In this document: in pieces, positions 7,216 through 15,981 of the stretch
How positions within the stretch are numbered: the stretch's first letter is position 1
How the letters are laid out: every line of letters starts with the position of its first letter
Source: Streptococcus entericus DSM 14446
GTDB taxonomy: Bacteria; Bacillota; Bacilli; Lactobacillales; Streptococcaceae
Length of the DNA stretch: 64,000 bases
Direction: 5' to 3'
Assembly (NCBI RefSeq): GCF_000380025.1
Contig: NZ_KB904183.1
Span: 33,344 to 97,343 of the forward strand
The notes under the pieces: model-generated
The model's input: only the letters and a program-made list of their open reading frames with translations
Database searches by the model: none
What the model was told of the DNA's origin: nothing
Translations under genes and position numbers: made by a program

Positions 7216-8060
7216 GCCAGGCGAATCTGAATGCGGATACCGTCAGGATCCTGGAGGAGGAAGGTTTTTTGGTCGTCGCTGACCAGGGTCATCTGATGGA
7301 GGGCTGCCCGTTTTTTGGTGGCCAGGAAATCCAGTTCCTGCTTGAAGCTGATGGTCAAATGGTTGAGACCTGCTTGGCCTGGCTGACGTGCGGCAAGGTC
7401 TGTTCCTGCCCATTGGTTGAAGGCCAGGTGGTGGTGATAGGTGCCTGAGGCGATGAAGGAGGCTGTTGGCATGCTGAACTTGTCCCCCAGACCAAAGACC
7501 TTTTGGAAACGTTGGGAGCTGGTAGCGGCATCTGGCACGCTGAGGTGGACATGGCCCATGCTGGTGCCTGGAGGCAGCTGGTAGCCTTGGGGGCTAGGAC
7601 TAGCTTGGGCCAGCAGGTCATCCGCAGCGAGTGCCACTGTTGTACCTAGGATGCGCCCATCCTCTAGGATATCCCACTGGCTGATAGGCTTGTCGGCATA
7701 GAGCTCGATGCCGTTGCCTTCGGGGTCTTGGAGGTAAATGGCTTCGCTGTAGCCATGGTCAGACCCGCCTTGGAGGGGAACCTGGTTAAGCAAGAGGTGC
7801 TTGAACACGGTGGCCAGGGCAGGACGGTCAGGCAGGAGCAGGGCCAGGTGGAAGAGGCCTGCGGTTGGCTCTGCTGGGGTTTGAGCTTGTCGTAGTTCAA
7901 CCAAGACCTCTGGCTGGTCAGCCAGGCCCAATTGGCTACTGTCGCTGGTTTGCCCTAGCAGGCTAAGGCCGATGACCTGCTGATAGAAGTCGCTTTGCAG
8001 TTGCAGGTTGGTCACGTTGAGGACTACCTTGCCCAGGGTGATTTTACTGTCTTTTATCAT
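7209..8060 (-). CDS. VOC-family ring-cleavage dioxygenase (CatE-like)
   Basis: The 283-residue protein contains two tandem vicinal-oxygen-chelate modules (about 8-125 and 165-283). Candidate metal ligands are His in FHLAL and Glu in GIELYAD of the first module, and His in GHVHLSV, His in YHHHLAF and a C-terminal acidic or polar position in the second. The arrangement resembles Bacillus CatE/YfiE catechol-2,3-dioxygenase-like proteins. In streptococci the physiological substrate is unknown and may be a quinone or catechol stressor. It is transcribed alone on the minus strand. Confidence 0.8.
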   Translation of the reverse strand: MIKDSKITLGKVVLNVTNLQLQSDFYQQVIGLSLLGQTSDSSQLGLADQPEVLVELRQAQTPAEPTAGLFHLALLLPDRPALATVFKHLLLNQVPLQGGSDHGYSEAIYLQDPEGNGIELYADKPISQWDILEDGRILGTTVALAADDLLAQASPSPQGYQLPPGTSMGHVHLSVPDAATSSQRFQKVFGLGDKFSMPTASFIASGTYHHHLAFNQWAGTDLAARQPGQAGLNHLTISFKQELDFLATKKRAALHQMTLVSDDQKTFLLQDPDGIRIQIRLAE

Positions 8061-8164
8061 CTCTAGTCTCCTTTAATGATTGGTGATAATCCCATTTTAT
8101 CACTATGTAGTGAAAATGTAAATTGATTTGCTTAAAGGGAAAAAGGGGGTGCTCAGCTATTGGC

Positions 8165-8194
8165 AAAAAAAACAAGCCCCCAAAAGGGAGCTTG
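8165..8194 (-). terminator. Terminator of zupT
   Basis: On the minus strand, CAAGCTCCC pairs with GGGGGCTTG around a TTTT loop and eight T follow (plus-strand A-run 8165-8172). Confidence 0.88.
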
Positions 8195-8197
8195 CGA

Positions 8198-8986
8198 CTA
8201 AATAAAGAGCAGGAGGCTGAGGGCCATGACCAGCATGCCGACGATGAGGCCGTAGATGGACAGGTGGTGCTCGCCATACTCGTGGGCGGTGGGGAGGAGC
8301 TCATCCAGAGAGATGAAGACCATGATGCCGGCCACGCTGGCAAAGATGAGGCCGTAGACCATATCGTTCATGATGGGCATGAGCAGGAACCAGCCCATCA
8401 GGGCTCCGATGGGTTCGGCAAGACCAGACAGGAAGGAGTAGGTAAAGGCCTTTTTTCGAGAGCCTGTGGCCTGGTAGATGGGGACAGATACGGCCATACC
8501 TTCGGGGATATTGTGGATGGCGATGGCGACCACAATGGGGATGGCCAAGTTGGGGTCCTGGAGAGCAGAGATAAAGGTGGCTAGGCCTTCTGGGAAGTTA
8601 TGGATGGCGATGGCCAGGGCAGTCATGACCCCCATTCGCATGAGCTTCTGTGGTTCCTGCTGGTCCAGGGTCTTGATTTCGTGGGGGTTCTCTTCAGATG
8701 GAATTAGCTTGTCAATCAGGGCGATCAGGAGTATACCACCGAAGAAACCAGCCACAGTGGCCCAGGTCCCTGCCCTGTCGCCCAGCTGGTGGCTGAGGAA
8801 TTCCTGGGCTTTGGGGAAGATTTCGATGAAAGAGACATAAATCATGACTCCTGCGGAGAAACCGAGGCTGATGGAAAGAAATTTTTTATTGTCGCTTCGG
8901 GTAACAAAGGCAATCAGGCTACCGATCCCTGTGCTCAGACCCGCTAGGGCAGTGAGCAAAAAAGCGACGAGCAAATTGTCTGACAT
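8198..8986 (-). CDS. zupT: ZIP family metal transporter ZupT
   Basis: This 262-aa protein with about eight membrane helices carries both ZIP metal-site motifs: HNFPEG (His129) in helix IV and HNIPEG (His158) in helix V. The hydrophilic loop between helices III and IV (about 95-118) is typical of bacterial ZupT. It would import Zn(II) and possibly Fe or Mn across the cytoplasmic membrane. Other transcription stops just upstream, at the hairpin at 9013-9034, so zupT probably has its own promoter or depends on read-through from the 6S RNA gene. Confidence 0.9.
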   Translation of the reverse strand: MSDNLLVAFLLTALAGLSTGIGSLIAFVTRSDNKKFLSISLGFSAGVMIYVSFIEIFPKAQEFLSHQLGDRAGTWATVAGFFGGILLIALIDKLIPSEENPHEIKTLDQQEPQKLMRMGVMTALAIAIHNFPEGLATFISALQDPNLAIPIVVAIAIHNIPEGMAVSVPIYQATGSRKKAFTYSFLSGLAEPIGALMGWFLLMPIMNDMVYGLIFASVAGIMVFISLDELLPTAHEYGEHHLSIYGLIVGMLVMALSLLLFI

Positions 8987-9012
8987 AGGGGAACTTTCTA
9001 GAGTGTTTATGG

Positions 9013-9034
9013 AAAAAGACTGACGAGGTCAGTC
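9013..9034 (-). terminator. Hairpin terminator between 6S RNA and zupT
   Basis: On the minus strand GACTGAC-CTC-GTCAGTC is followed by five T. It lies about 35 bp past the end of the predicted 6S RNA and 27 bp before the zupT start. Confidence 0.8.
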
Positions 9035-9049
9035 TCTCATGTTAAATAA

Positions 9050-9247
9050 AAAAAGCTGTATTGGTACCGGTGATTCACGTTTTGTATTGAACCCGCACAC
9101 TAAAAGCAGGGGGGCGACACGTGCTTAACTTCAGTTGCTTCTGGGTGAGCCAGCCTGCATACTGTTAGGCAAATCTTGTCTCCCGGTAAATACAAAAAAT
9201 AGTCGGTCAACACTTAGATGTGAATTCGTATACCACAGCCATTTCTT
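9050..9247 (-). ncRNA. ssrS: 6S RNA
   Basis: This transcript of about 195 nt has 6S architecture. The 5' region GGCUGUGGUA...GAAUUCAC pairs with the 3' region GUGAAUC...UACC...ACAGC as the closing stem. A second helix pairs UUUUGUAUU (9189-9198 region) with AAUACAAAA. The arms flank a large internal bubble and a long terminal hairpin. It imitates an open promoter and binds the housekeeping RNA polymerase. It lies near rarA, as in several other bacteria, where the rarA neighbourhood is a known 6S location. A strong promoter precedes it. Ends are approximate. Confidence 0.82.
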
Positions 9248-9255
9248 ATGATTCT

Positions 9256-9284
9256 ATAATACCAAAAATCTGGCAAAAGTCAAG
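9256..9284 (-). promoter_or_regulatory. Promoter of 6S RNA
   Basis: On the minus strand TTGACT and TATTAT are separated by 16 bp, placing the start near 9247-9249. Confidence 0.75.
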
Positions 9285-9317
9285 CTCTTTTACGCAAACG
9301 TTCTCATTTTTTTTGGT

Positions 9318-9677
9318 CTAATCTAATATCAGTAAGGATAGGAGGGTCAGAATGGCTGGTCCGCCTTGGGTGAGGAGGATTTTGGGACTTGAGGTCACGG
9401 CTCCGTAAGTGGCTACGCCAGTCACAAACACAGCAAATAGGGTGATCATTTCTTGGTTGCTGGTTATCAAACTGTAGATCATTGCCAAGGCCAGACCTAG
9501 ATTATAGATTCCTTGGTTTTTGAAGAGTGTGATGACGATTGGATTGGCCTGGTTCGCCTTGCTAAGGTCAAATACCTTAGCCGTCCGATGAGACTGAGGC
9601 ACCAGGCTCTCCAGATAAAAGATGTAGACGTGTTCTAGGGCCACAAGACTGGCTAAAATTATAGTAATAGGGTGCAT
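9318..9677 (-). CDS. DUF1304 family membrane protein
   Basis: This 119-aa integral membrane protein has about four helices. It contains EHVYIFYLE near residues 15-23 and a later NQGIYNLGLA, both hallmarks of DUF1304 (function unknown). The start at 9677 follows AAAGGAG; the longer in-frame extension upstream is antisense read-through of rarA and was rejected. It lies 16 bp downstream of rarA on the same strand and is probably co-transcribed. Confidence 0.85.
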   Translation of the reverse strand: MHPITIILASLVALEHVYIFYLESLVPQSHRTAKVFDLSKANQANPIVITLFKNQGIYNLGLALAMIYSLITSNQEMITLFAVFVTGVATYGAVTSSPKILLTQGGPAILTLLSLLILD

Positions 9678-9693
9678 GTTGTTGAATTCTCCT

Positions 9694-10971
9694 TTAGTTG
9701 GGTTTGGCCTTGCGGCGGTCAATGGATTCTTTGATTTGCCCCAGAGCGCGCTCGTATTTGCCGGTTTGGTTTGGGGTAAAATAGCTGGCGCTTTTGAGCT
9801 TGTCTGGGAGGTACTGTTGGTTGACCCATTTTTCTGGGTAGGCGTGGGGGTAGAGGTAACCCTGAGCGTGACCGAGTTCCTTGCTGCCAGCGTAGTGCCC
9901 ATCGCGCAAGTGTTTTGGAATGGGCAGGTGTCCATTGGTCTTAAGGTCGGCGATGGCAGCGTCCATAGCTAGGTAGGCAGAGTTAGACTTGGGAGACAGT
10001 GCTAGGTCAATGACAACATTGGCAATTAAGATACGAGCCTCGGGGAAGCCGATTTTCTGGGCGGCTTCAAGGGCAGTCACGGTGTGAACTTGAGCATCTG
10101 GATTGGCTAGTCCAATGTCCTCATATGCGATGACGGTCAGACGTCTGGCAAGGCTGGGCAAATCCCCTGCCTCAATCAGGCGGGCGGCGTAGTGGAGGCT
10201 GGCATCGACATCACTGCCTCGGATGGATTTTTGCAAGGCGGAGAGCACATCGTAATGCCCATCGCCGTCCTTGTCCATGGTGATGTAGGAGCGTTGTAGG
10301 CTATTTTCCATGATGTCAAGGGTGATATGTCGGACACCCTTGTCGTCTGGCTGGGTGGACAGCACTGCCAGTTCCAGTGAGTTATAGGCTGACCGCAGGT
10401 CGCCGTTGGTCGCTGTGGCGATGAAATCTAGGGCCTGCTCCGCTATGGTCACCGAAAACGCAAAGCCTCGCTCAGGGTCATCCACTGCACGGCGGATAGC
10501 GGTCTTGATTTGGTCCATCGTCAGGGGCTCCAGCGCAAAAATCTGGACGCGGCTGCGAATGGCGGGCGTGACGGAGAAAAAGGGGTTCTCGGTGGTGGCG
10601 CCAATCATGATGATGTCCCCACTCTCAAGGAGCGGCAGGAGAAAGTCCTGCTTGGTCTTGTCAAGGCGGTGAATCTCATCAAGCAGCAGGACTAGCCCAC
10701 CTGAAAATTTAGCCTCTTCAGCGATTTCTTGGAGGCGTTTTTTACTGTCGGTGGTGGCATTGAAGGTGCGAAAGGCGTACTTGGTCGTGCCTGCGATGGC
10801 GGAGGCGATAGAGGTCTTGCCGATACCAGGCGGACCGTAGAGAATCATGGAGGAGAGGAGTTCGGCTTCAACCATGCGACGGATGATTTTGCCAGCGCCT
10901 ACTAAGTGTTCCTGACCGATGACATCGTCAATGGTGCGTGGCCGCATGCGGATAGCGAGATTGTGGGGCAT
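9694..10971 (-). CDS. rarA: Replication-associated recombination protein A (MgsA/RarA AAA+ ATPase)
   Basis: This 425-aa clamp-loader-like ATPase has Walker A GPPGIGKT (residues 46-53), Walker B LLLDEIH (about 95-101), sensor 1 GATTEN and an arginine-finger region SRVQIF. The C-terminal MgsA-type tetramerization domain (AYEDIGLANP...; ...YAGSKELGHAQGYLYPHAYPEKWVNQQYLP) is complete. RarA acts at stalled replication forks with SSB. It lies 12 bp after a GIY-YIG gene on the same strand. Confidence 0.95.
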   Translation of the reverse strand: MPHNLAIRMRPRTIDDVIGQEHLVGAGKIIRRMVEAELLSSMILYGPPGIGKTSIASAIAGTTKYAFRTFNATTDSKKRLQEIAEEAKFSGGLVLLLDEIHRLDKTKQDFLLPLLESGDIIMIGATTENPFFSVTPAIRSRVQIFALEPLTMDQIKTAIRRAVDDPERGFAFSVTIAEQALDFIATATNGDLRSAYNSLELAVLSTQPDDKGVRHITLDIMENSLQRSYITMDKDGDGHYDVLSALQKSIRGSDVDASLHYAARLIEAGDLPSLARRLTVIAYEDIGLANPDAQVHTVTALEAAQKIGFPEARILIANVVIDLALSPKSNSAYLAMDAAIADLKTNGHLPIPKHLRDGHYAGSKELGHAQGYLYPHAYPEKWVNQQYLPDKLKSASYFTPNQTGKYERALGQIKESIDRRKAKPN

Positions 10972-10983
10972 GGGAAGTCCTTT

Positions 10984-11814
10984 CTAATCCCAGTTGATGG
11001 TTAGAGAAAGACCAATCTGGTCAGCGAATCGTTGGAGGACGCGTTTTTTATTAGGAGTAGAGAGATTTCGGTAGACATGGATATGGGGCGTGACAGGAGA
11101 GGTTTGTCGGATTCCGGATTTATCAAATTTTTCGACGGTTCCCAATAAAAATCGTCCATTTGGCTCGCCTCTGATGACTAGTTCTAAAACTTTTTCAGAG
11201 TAGATTGGGGATGTGATGAGATGCTTGAAAAGATTGACGTAGCAAGCGGTAGGATTTTTTCCTGTGAGGATAGTACCATCAGCTAAGGCGATGGTGTAGC
11301 CTTGGTGGTGGGGATGGTACTCTTTTTCCGTTTCATTTGTAGAGAGTTCAAAGAGTGGGATATTGGCGACCTCTTCCAAGACATTTTGGGTAATATGCCA
11401 GATGTTATTGGCACGAATCTTGCTGATTTTATCAATCCAAGAAGAATTTCCTTGTGTAACATTTTCTAGCTCAAATCCTGCTTCTCGAAACTCTTTGATC
11501 AGTAGAGCCTCCAGATAATCCAGCTGAGACTTGTCCAAATGCCCATCTTCTCGACCAAAAAAGATGACTTGATTCCACCAATTTTTTTCCTTATCATGTT
11601 GGTGGAGACGAGTATATACGGATGTGGCTGCTTGTCCAATGTAGCGTTTATTTTCGCCAATGAGGATGTAAATACCAGCTTTTTGTGCTTCGGGTAATTG
11701 TTTTAGGGCGTTGAGGTCTGAGCGATGTGCTGCAGTTACGACGCCAGGCTCCTTGGTATAGACGGTGATGTTGTCCCGACCGTTGTCTTCTGCGATGATC
11801 GTGTGTTGTACCAT
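10984..11814 (-). CDS. GIY-YIG nuclease family protein
   Basis: The 276-aa protein has a GIY-YIG core from about residue 47: AGIYILIGENKRYIGQAA, then LHQHDKEKNWWNQVIFF, then the acidic ALLIKEF position (metal-binding Glu). A C-terminal region with TIALADGTILTGKNPTACYVNLFKHLI and FLLGTVEKF resembles the DUF4357-like extension common in this group. Members cut DNA, but targets are unknown. The start at 11814 was chosen because AAGGAG precedes it. It sits directly upstream of rarA, so the two are likely co-transcribed, and the context suggests a role in DNA repair or in removing foreign DNA. Confidence 0.75.
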   Translation of the reverse strand: MVQHTIIAEDNGRDNITVYTKEPGVVTAAHRSDLNALKQLPEAQKAGIYILIGENKRYIGQAATSVYTRLHQHDKEKNWWNQVIFFGREDGHLDKSQLDYLEALLIKEFREAGFELENVTQGNSSWIDKISKIRANNIWHITQNVLEEVANIPLFELSTNETEKEYHPHHQGYTIALADGTILTGKNPTACYVNLFKHLITSPIYSEKVLELVIRGEPNGRFLLGTVEKFDKSGIRQTSPVTPHIHVYRNLSTPNKKRVLQRFADQIGLSLTINWD

Positions 11815-11847
11815 AGCTTTCTCCTTGTCTTTTCCCCCTATTATACC

Positions 11848-11873
11848 AAAAAACACTGCCAGAAGCAGTGCTT
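11848..11873 (-). terminator. Terminator of the membrane-anchored orphan gene
   Basis: GCACTGC and GCAGTG arms with a TTCTG loop are followed by six T on the minus strand. Confidence 0.8.
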
Positions 11874-11881
11874 TTACTTGT

Positions 11882-12661
11882 TTAGTTGTACTGAATGGTC
11901 ACGGTGTCTTCGGCGTCTTCCATCAGCTGTCGTGAGGTTTCCAACTCCTGCAGTTGTTGCAGCTCTTGCTCTGAGAAATAGCTGGTATTGAGATAGTGTA
12001 AGAAGGGCGATAGGGATAAGATGGCTTTGTCAAGTAGGAGATTATATCCCTCAACTGTAAAAGAAATGGCTGACCAATCGTCTGTCTCAAACTGTGCCAA
12101 TAAGTCAGTACGTGCGGCTTTGGCTTGTGGTTCTTCGGATTTGTAGAGCAGGTTGTCCAACTGCTGTCTGAACCCAGCTTTGTCCTTGATGAGGTCGTTG
12201 AGGGTAAAGGGTGATCCATCTGATTTAGCGTAGAACTGCTTGACGGTTTGTTCGTCTGAAAGCTGAACGTCTAGTCCTTTGGTGCGATAGGTGCGTTGCA
12301 TCAAATCATAGGCAAGGACGTTTTCCAGCTTTGACTTGCTTGTTTGAGGGTAGATGACCAGCCATTCTTGGTTTATCAGAGACTGCCTTTGTGGTTTGAT
12401 GTTGTCGATATAGGAATCGACCTGCTGGCGAATGCTGCTTGTCTCATCAGACTGACTGAAAAAGATAAGCTCACTCTCAAAAGCCTGGGTTGCCCGCTGC
12501 CCAATGGCATTGATGGTTGGAATATCTGTGATAATTGCCATGTTTAGCTCTTTAAACTCCTTGTTAAAGCGCTGCTGTTGCCAGTGACGTCCTCCAAAAA
12601 GTGCAAGCCCAGACAGGGCAAGAACGATCAGTAGAACAATGATAAAACGGTATTTTTTCAT
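11882..12661 (-). CDS. Membrane-anchored extracellular protein, RsiV/PdaC N-domain-like
   Basis: The 259-aa protein has one N-terminal membrane anchor (about residues 5-24, basic before it, so an Nin-Cout topology) and an extracytoplasmic region without recognizable catalytic residues. The arrangement of strands and the segment SDGSPFTLNDLIKDKAGFRQQLDNLL recall the DUF3298/RsiV-like domain that precedes the catalytic domain of streptococcal peptidoglycan deacetylases. No deacetylase domain is attached here. The family assignment is tentative. The start at 12661 is preferred over GTG 9 nt earlier because AAGGAGG is correctly spaced. Confidence 0.5.
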   Translation of the reverse strand: MKKYRFIIVLLIVLALSGLALFGGRHWQQQRFNKEFKELNMAIITDIPTINAIGQRATQAFESELIFFSQSDETSSIRQQVDSYIDNIKPQRQSLINQEWLVIYPQTSKSKLENVLAYDLMQRTYRTKGLDVQLSDEQTVKQFYAKSDGSPFTLNDLIKDKAGFRQQLDNLLYKSEEPQAKAARTDLLAQFETDDWSAISFTVEGYNLLLDKAILSLSPFLHYLNTSYFSEQELQQLQELETSRQLMEDAEDTVTIQYN

Positions 12662-12935
12662 TCTGTGCACCTCCTTTCACTATTCATTATAGCATATCCA
12701 AGTTTTTTTGCAAACGCTATCTTTTTGCTGTATTGCTGAACAATTAGCGGGTGCTAGAGAGCTCAATAAATGGTATAATAGAGAGGATAGGAGGAGTAGG
12801 TAGGCCTTATTCGCTACGCGGTTGTATCATTGCGGTCAATGCCCTCCATCTGTCAGCTGAAAGACGAATGTGCTAGCTTAATTACCAGTACAAGAAGAAT
12901 GTAACCCCATTTTTAACCGAAAAAGGAGCACCATC
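12662..12935. other. Divergent promoter region and long leader
   Basis: Extended -10 TGG-TATAAT at 12771-12779 points to the plus strand and leaves a leader of about 150 nt before DUF3013. I find no ORF or recognizable riboswitch in the leader. Confidence 0.45.
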
Positions 12936-13400
12936 ATGAGCAAATACGGATTTTTGAGCATTTTAGAGGAAGAGTTGGACAAGCACTTTTCCTACGATTT
13001 TGCCATCGACTGGGACAAGAAAAATCATGCAGTCGAGGTCAGCTTTGTCCTTGAAGCGGGACTGCCCGAGGGTGTCTCTTTGGAAGATAGCGGAGCAGAT
13101 GATGAGGGCGTGGCTCTGGAAGAGTTTGTCCTCTTCTACCACCCAGACAAGTCCAGTTTTGACCCAGAAGACTACCTGGTCGCTCTGCCTTTTGACCCGA
13201 AAAAAGGCCTGTCACGAGAGTTTTTGAGCTACTTTGCCCAGTTCCTGCAAGCCACCGCCGACCAAGGGATGGACGACCTACTGGACTTCCTTGCCGATGA
13301 CATAGCTGATGAGTTTGCCATGGCGTGGAATACAGAAGCCTTTGAACAAGGCAGAGCTGAATTCGAAGAGACAGAGTGGTATGGGTATCCGAGGTATTGA
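12936..13400 (+). CDS. DUF3013 family protein
   Basis: This very acidic 154-aa cytoplasmic protein (many Asp/Glu, ending EEFEETEWYGYPRY-like) matches the streptococcal DUF3013 family, a constant upstream neighbour of prmA. Its function is unknown. AAAGGAG precedes the ATG by 7 nt. Between it and prmA lie three genes of accessory appearance (a decayed Nudix gene, a GNAT gene and an unknown gene), so the usual DUF3013-prmA pair has been separated here. Confidence 0.85.
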   Translation: MSKYGFLSILEEELDKHFSYDFAIDWDKKNHAVEVSFVLEAGLPEGVSLEDSGADDEGVALEEFVLFYHPDKSSFDPEDYLVALPFDPKKGLSREFLSYFAQFLQATADQGMDDLLDFLADDIADEFAMAWNTEAFEQGRAEFEETEWYGYPRY

Positions 13401-13848
13401 GAATAAATTTGTTGCACCAACAGTTTGAGTTTTCAGGCTGTAAAATAGCCTTGATTTATGACAATCACCTATTGACTATTTTAAGAGATAACAAGCTGGA
13501 GATTCCTTTTCCAAATATGTGGGAAATTCCTGGAGGTGGACGTGAGGGAGATGCCCCCCTTTTGATTGCGTATCACGTGAACTCTATGAATAACTAGTCA
13601 TATTCATTACGGCTGAGCAAATCATCTGGAGTAAATGCTATCCGGGTATACTAAATCCTAGTAAGACAAGTATTTTTGTGGTCGGACATCTTCTTAAAAA
13701 GCAAGTTGACCAAATCGTGCTTGACGATGAAGGGGAAGGTTACCAATTCATGCCGATCAACCAGTTTTTAACAGACAAAATCGTTATTCAGCCATTTCAG
13801 GATCGATTTAGAGATTACTTAGATAATCATATTGAAAATAGCCAATAA
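13397..13848 (+). pseudogene. Nudix hydrolase pseudogene (frameshift plus stop)
   Basis: The first part (SGCKIALIYDNHLLTILRDN...MWEIPGGGREGDA) is a Nudix N-terminus. Around 13555, in the run GCCCCCCTTTT, the homology moves to another frame (FDCVSRELYE). That frame meets TAA near 13591 where the Nudix box should read EELG, then continues ITAEQIIWSKCYPG...DRFRDYLDNHIENSQ to TAA at 13848. Two independent lesions destroy the catalytic REUxEExGU box, so no hydrolase activity is expected. The start (TTG near 13397) is uncertain. Confidence 0.85.
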
Positions 13849-13896
13849 CTTCAAGCACGAGTTTAATGTTTAATATACGAAAGTGAGGATTTGAGC

Positions 13897-14379
13897 ATGA
13901 TCCATTTAAAACAAGCGGTATTTTCAGATTTGGATTGTATTGAAGCTATTCAACGATCCAGTTTTGAAGGATTATATACGAAGTATAGAGACAAAGATAA
14001 TCCCTACTTAGAAAGTCGGGAGGCAATTGAGGAAAAATTTTCTCGTCCGACTAGCCACTATTATCTTATGGAAGCAAATGATAAGATTGTTGGTTTCTTG
14101 CGTGTGCAGATGAATATGGAGGAGACGGAAGGGTGGCTAGGGATTGTAGCAGTTTTACCCGAAGAGCAACAAAAAGGCTATGCTTACCAAGCCATCAACT
14201 TGTTAGATGCTACCTTTCCAAAGGTGAATAAGTGGGATTTGCGCACCATTCTCCAAGAAAAACATTTGGTCAGCCTTTATGAAAAATGTGGCTATCGTCA
14301 AACGCAACATATCGAAAACTTGCAAGACGGAATGGATTTGGTAGCTATGATAAAGGAAATATCATGCATAACATCTTAA
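13897..14379 (+). CDS. GNAT family N-acetyltransferase
   Basis: This 160-aa acetyltransferase has motif A near residues 80-100 (LGIVAVLPEEQQKGYAYQAINLL, the acetyl-CoA loop being Q-Q-K-G-Y-A). The C-terminal LYEKCGYRQTQ block is characteristic of GNAT motif B. The substrate is unknown. The ATG at 13897 was chosen over TTG six bases earlier because of spacing to GTGAGG. The stop overlaps the next gene by 16 nt. Confidence 0.85.
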   Translation: MIHLKQAVFSDLDCIEAIQRSSFEGLYTKYRDKDNPYLESREAIEEKFSRPTSHYYLMEANDKIVGFLRVQMNMEETEGWLGIVAVLPEEQQKGYAYQAINLLDATFPKVNKWDLRTILQEKHLVSLYEKCGYRQTQHIENLQDGMDLVAMIKEISCITS

Positions 14380-15068
14380 CAGATTACAAGACTATCTTAG
14401 CCACCTATCCAAATCCTAAACAATTGACCAAGTTAGATAGAAAAAAGCGACACCAACTGTTTCAGGAGTGGTTACAGAAGTCATATGAGAACTTACCAAC
14501 TTTAGATGAAATCATCAGATTTGGAGATATCTATAAGCCATTATTACAAGCGACATTCTTTGAAAAGCTGTCCCCGGTTTTTTTAGCAGATATCAATACA
14601 GGTCATCTGACAGCCATCAAATGGTTACTTGGTGATGGGACAGTTTGTGCCTACAATGAACCATGGGCTTCTGCTTTTCAAGGCTTAAACCGATATACTA
14701 TCGCTAAGCAAGTTTTAGCAAAGGAACCTGACTATCGTCCTGCTTTACTGTATCTGTATCATCTGATGAAACGACAGATTACTTTTGACCTGCATGAAGT
14801 GCCTTGGGGTGTTTTGGTGGAGAAGGGGACTTTGAAGGAGAATTTAGCCTATGTTGACCGCTTTGAGCAACTTAGTCAAAAGTTAGGCTTCTTTGAACAA
14901 GATGAGGCTATAGCTGATGAAGCTAGATACCATTACCGTGCATGGGAAAGCTATTTATCTGAGTTGGACAGCTATGAGCATTTTGCACATTATTTGCACA
15001 AGATAAAAAATAGAAAAGGACAAAACAATGACCACATGGAACGAAATAACGCTCACGGTAGACCGTGA
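14364..15068 (+). CDS. Uncharacterized protein between GNAT and prmA
   Basis: I do not recognize a family for this 234-aa protein. It is soluble, alpha-helical in appearance, rich in aromatic residues and Leu, with no signal peptide or membrane segment. It starts inside the GNAT gene (AAGGAAAT ribosome binding site, ATG 14364) and its stop lies 41 nt inside prmA, so translation of all three is coupled. The C-terminal 15 residues ([20 protein letters not shown]) look like read-through over the prmA ribosome binding site rather than selected protein, which suggests the gene lost its original stop. Confidence 0.65.
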   Translation: MHNILTDYKTILATYPNPKQLTKLDRKKRHQLFQEWLQKSYENLPTLDEIIRFGDIYKPLLQATFFEKLSPVFLADINTGHLTAIKWLLGDGTVCAYNEPWASAFQGLNRYTIAKQVLAKEPDYRPALLYLYHLMKRQITFDLHEVPWGVLVEKGTLKENLAYVDRFEQLSQKLGFFEQDEAIADEARYHYRAWESYLSELDSYEHFAHYLHKIKNRKGQNNDHMERNNAHGRP

Positions 15069-15981
15069 GGCGCAGGAGGCTGTCAGCAATCTTTTGGTGG
15101 AGCTGGGCAGTCAGGGCGTGATGATTGAAGACAGCAGGGACTATCTGGACAAGGAAGACCTCTTTGGCGAAATCATCCCAGAGGTGGCACAGGATGACCG
15201 TGTGACCATCACAGGCTACTATCCTGACACGCAGGACTTAGCTGCCATTAAGACCAGCATCCAGGCAGGGTTAGCAGAGATGGTGGCGGCTGGGCTTGAG
15301 CTCGGCGAAACAACTCTTGCTAGTAGCGAACTCACCGAGGAAGACTGGGCGGACAACTGGAAAAAATACTACGAGCCGACCCGTATTACCCACGATTTGA
15401 CCATTGTACCCAGCTGGACAGACTATGAGCCGACCGCTGGGGAGAAGGTTATCCGTCTCGACCCTGGTATGGCCTTTGGGACAGGGACCCATCCGACCAC
15501 CAAGATGAGCCTCTTTGCTCTGTCGCAGGTCTTGCGCGGAGGTGAGACTGTCCTTGATGTCGGCACAGGCTCAGGGGTGCTCTCTATCGCTAGCTCTCTC
15601 TTGGGGGCTAAGGAAATTTTCGCATACGACTTGGACGAGGTGGCGGTGCGCGTAGCAGAGGAAAATATCCAGCTCAACGCGACCACGACCAACATTACCG
15701 TCAGCACGGGCGACCTGCTCCGAGGGGTGACGCAGGAGGCTGATGTCATCGTAGCCAATATTTTGGCGGACATCCTGATCCATCTGACCGCCGATGCCTA
15801 TCGTCTGGTCAAGGATGAGGGCTACTTAATCATGAGTGGTATCATCGCGGACAAGTGGGAGATGGTGCGTGACAGTGCGGAGAGCGCAGGCTTTTTCCTT
15901 GAAACCCAGCTCATTCAAGGCGAGTGGAACGCCTGCATTTTCAAAAAAACCGCCGATCGCTCAGGCGTAGTAGGAGGCTAG
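15028..15981 (+). CDS. prmA: Ribosomal protein L11 methyltransferase
   Basis: This 317-aa SAM-dependent enzyme trimethylates lysines and the N-terminus of ribosomal protein L11. The N-terminal substrate-recognition domain is followed by the methyltransferase core with [13 protein letters not shown] (motif I, about residues 178-190), the acidic end of strand 2 (AYDLDEVAV) and NILADIL (motif IV). AAAAGGA precedes the ATG within the 3' end of the unknown gene. rsmE begins one base after its stop. Confidence 0.96.
   Translation: MTTWNEITLTVDREAQEAVSNLLVELGSQGVMIEDSRDYLDKEDLFGEIIPEVAQDDRVTITGYYPDTQDLAAIKTSIQAGLAEMVAAGLELGETTLASSELTEEDWADNWKKYYEPTRITHDLTIVPSWTDYEPTAGEKVIRLDPGMAFGTGTHPTTKMSLFALSQVLRGGETVLDVGTGSGVLSIASSLLGAKEIFAYDLDEVAVRVAEENIQLNATTTNITVSTGDLLRGVTQEADVIVANILADILIHLTADAYRLVKDEGYLIMSGIIADKWEMVRDSAESAGFFLETQLIQGEWNACIFKKTADRSGVVGG

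Noticed and set aside
8123-8584. 153-codon plus-strand frame
   Set aside because: Antisense shadow of zupT, very His/Asp/Gly-rich, no family resemblance.
9229-9236. TACGAATT on the minus strand as a competence cin-box
   Set aside because: It differs from TACGAATA and is part of the 6S RNA closing stem.
12787-12935. Long leader of DUF3013 as possible riboswitch or RNA gene
   Set aside because: No convincing fold, no terminator and no known motif.
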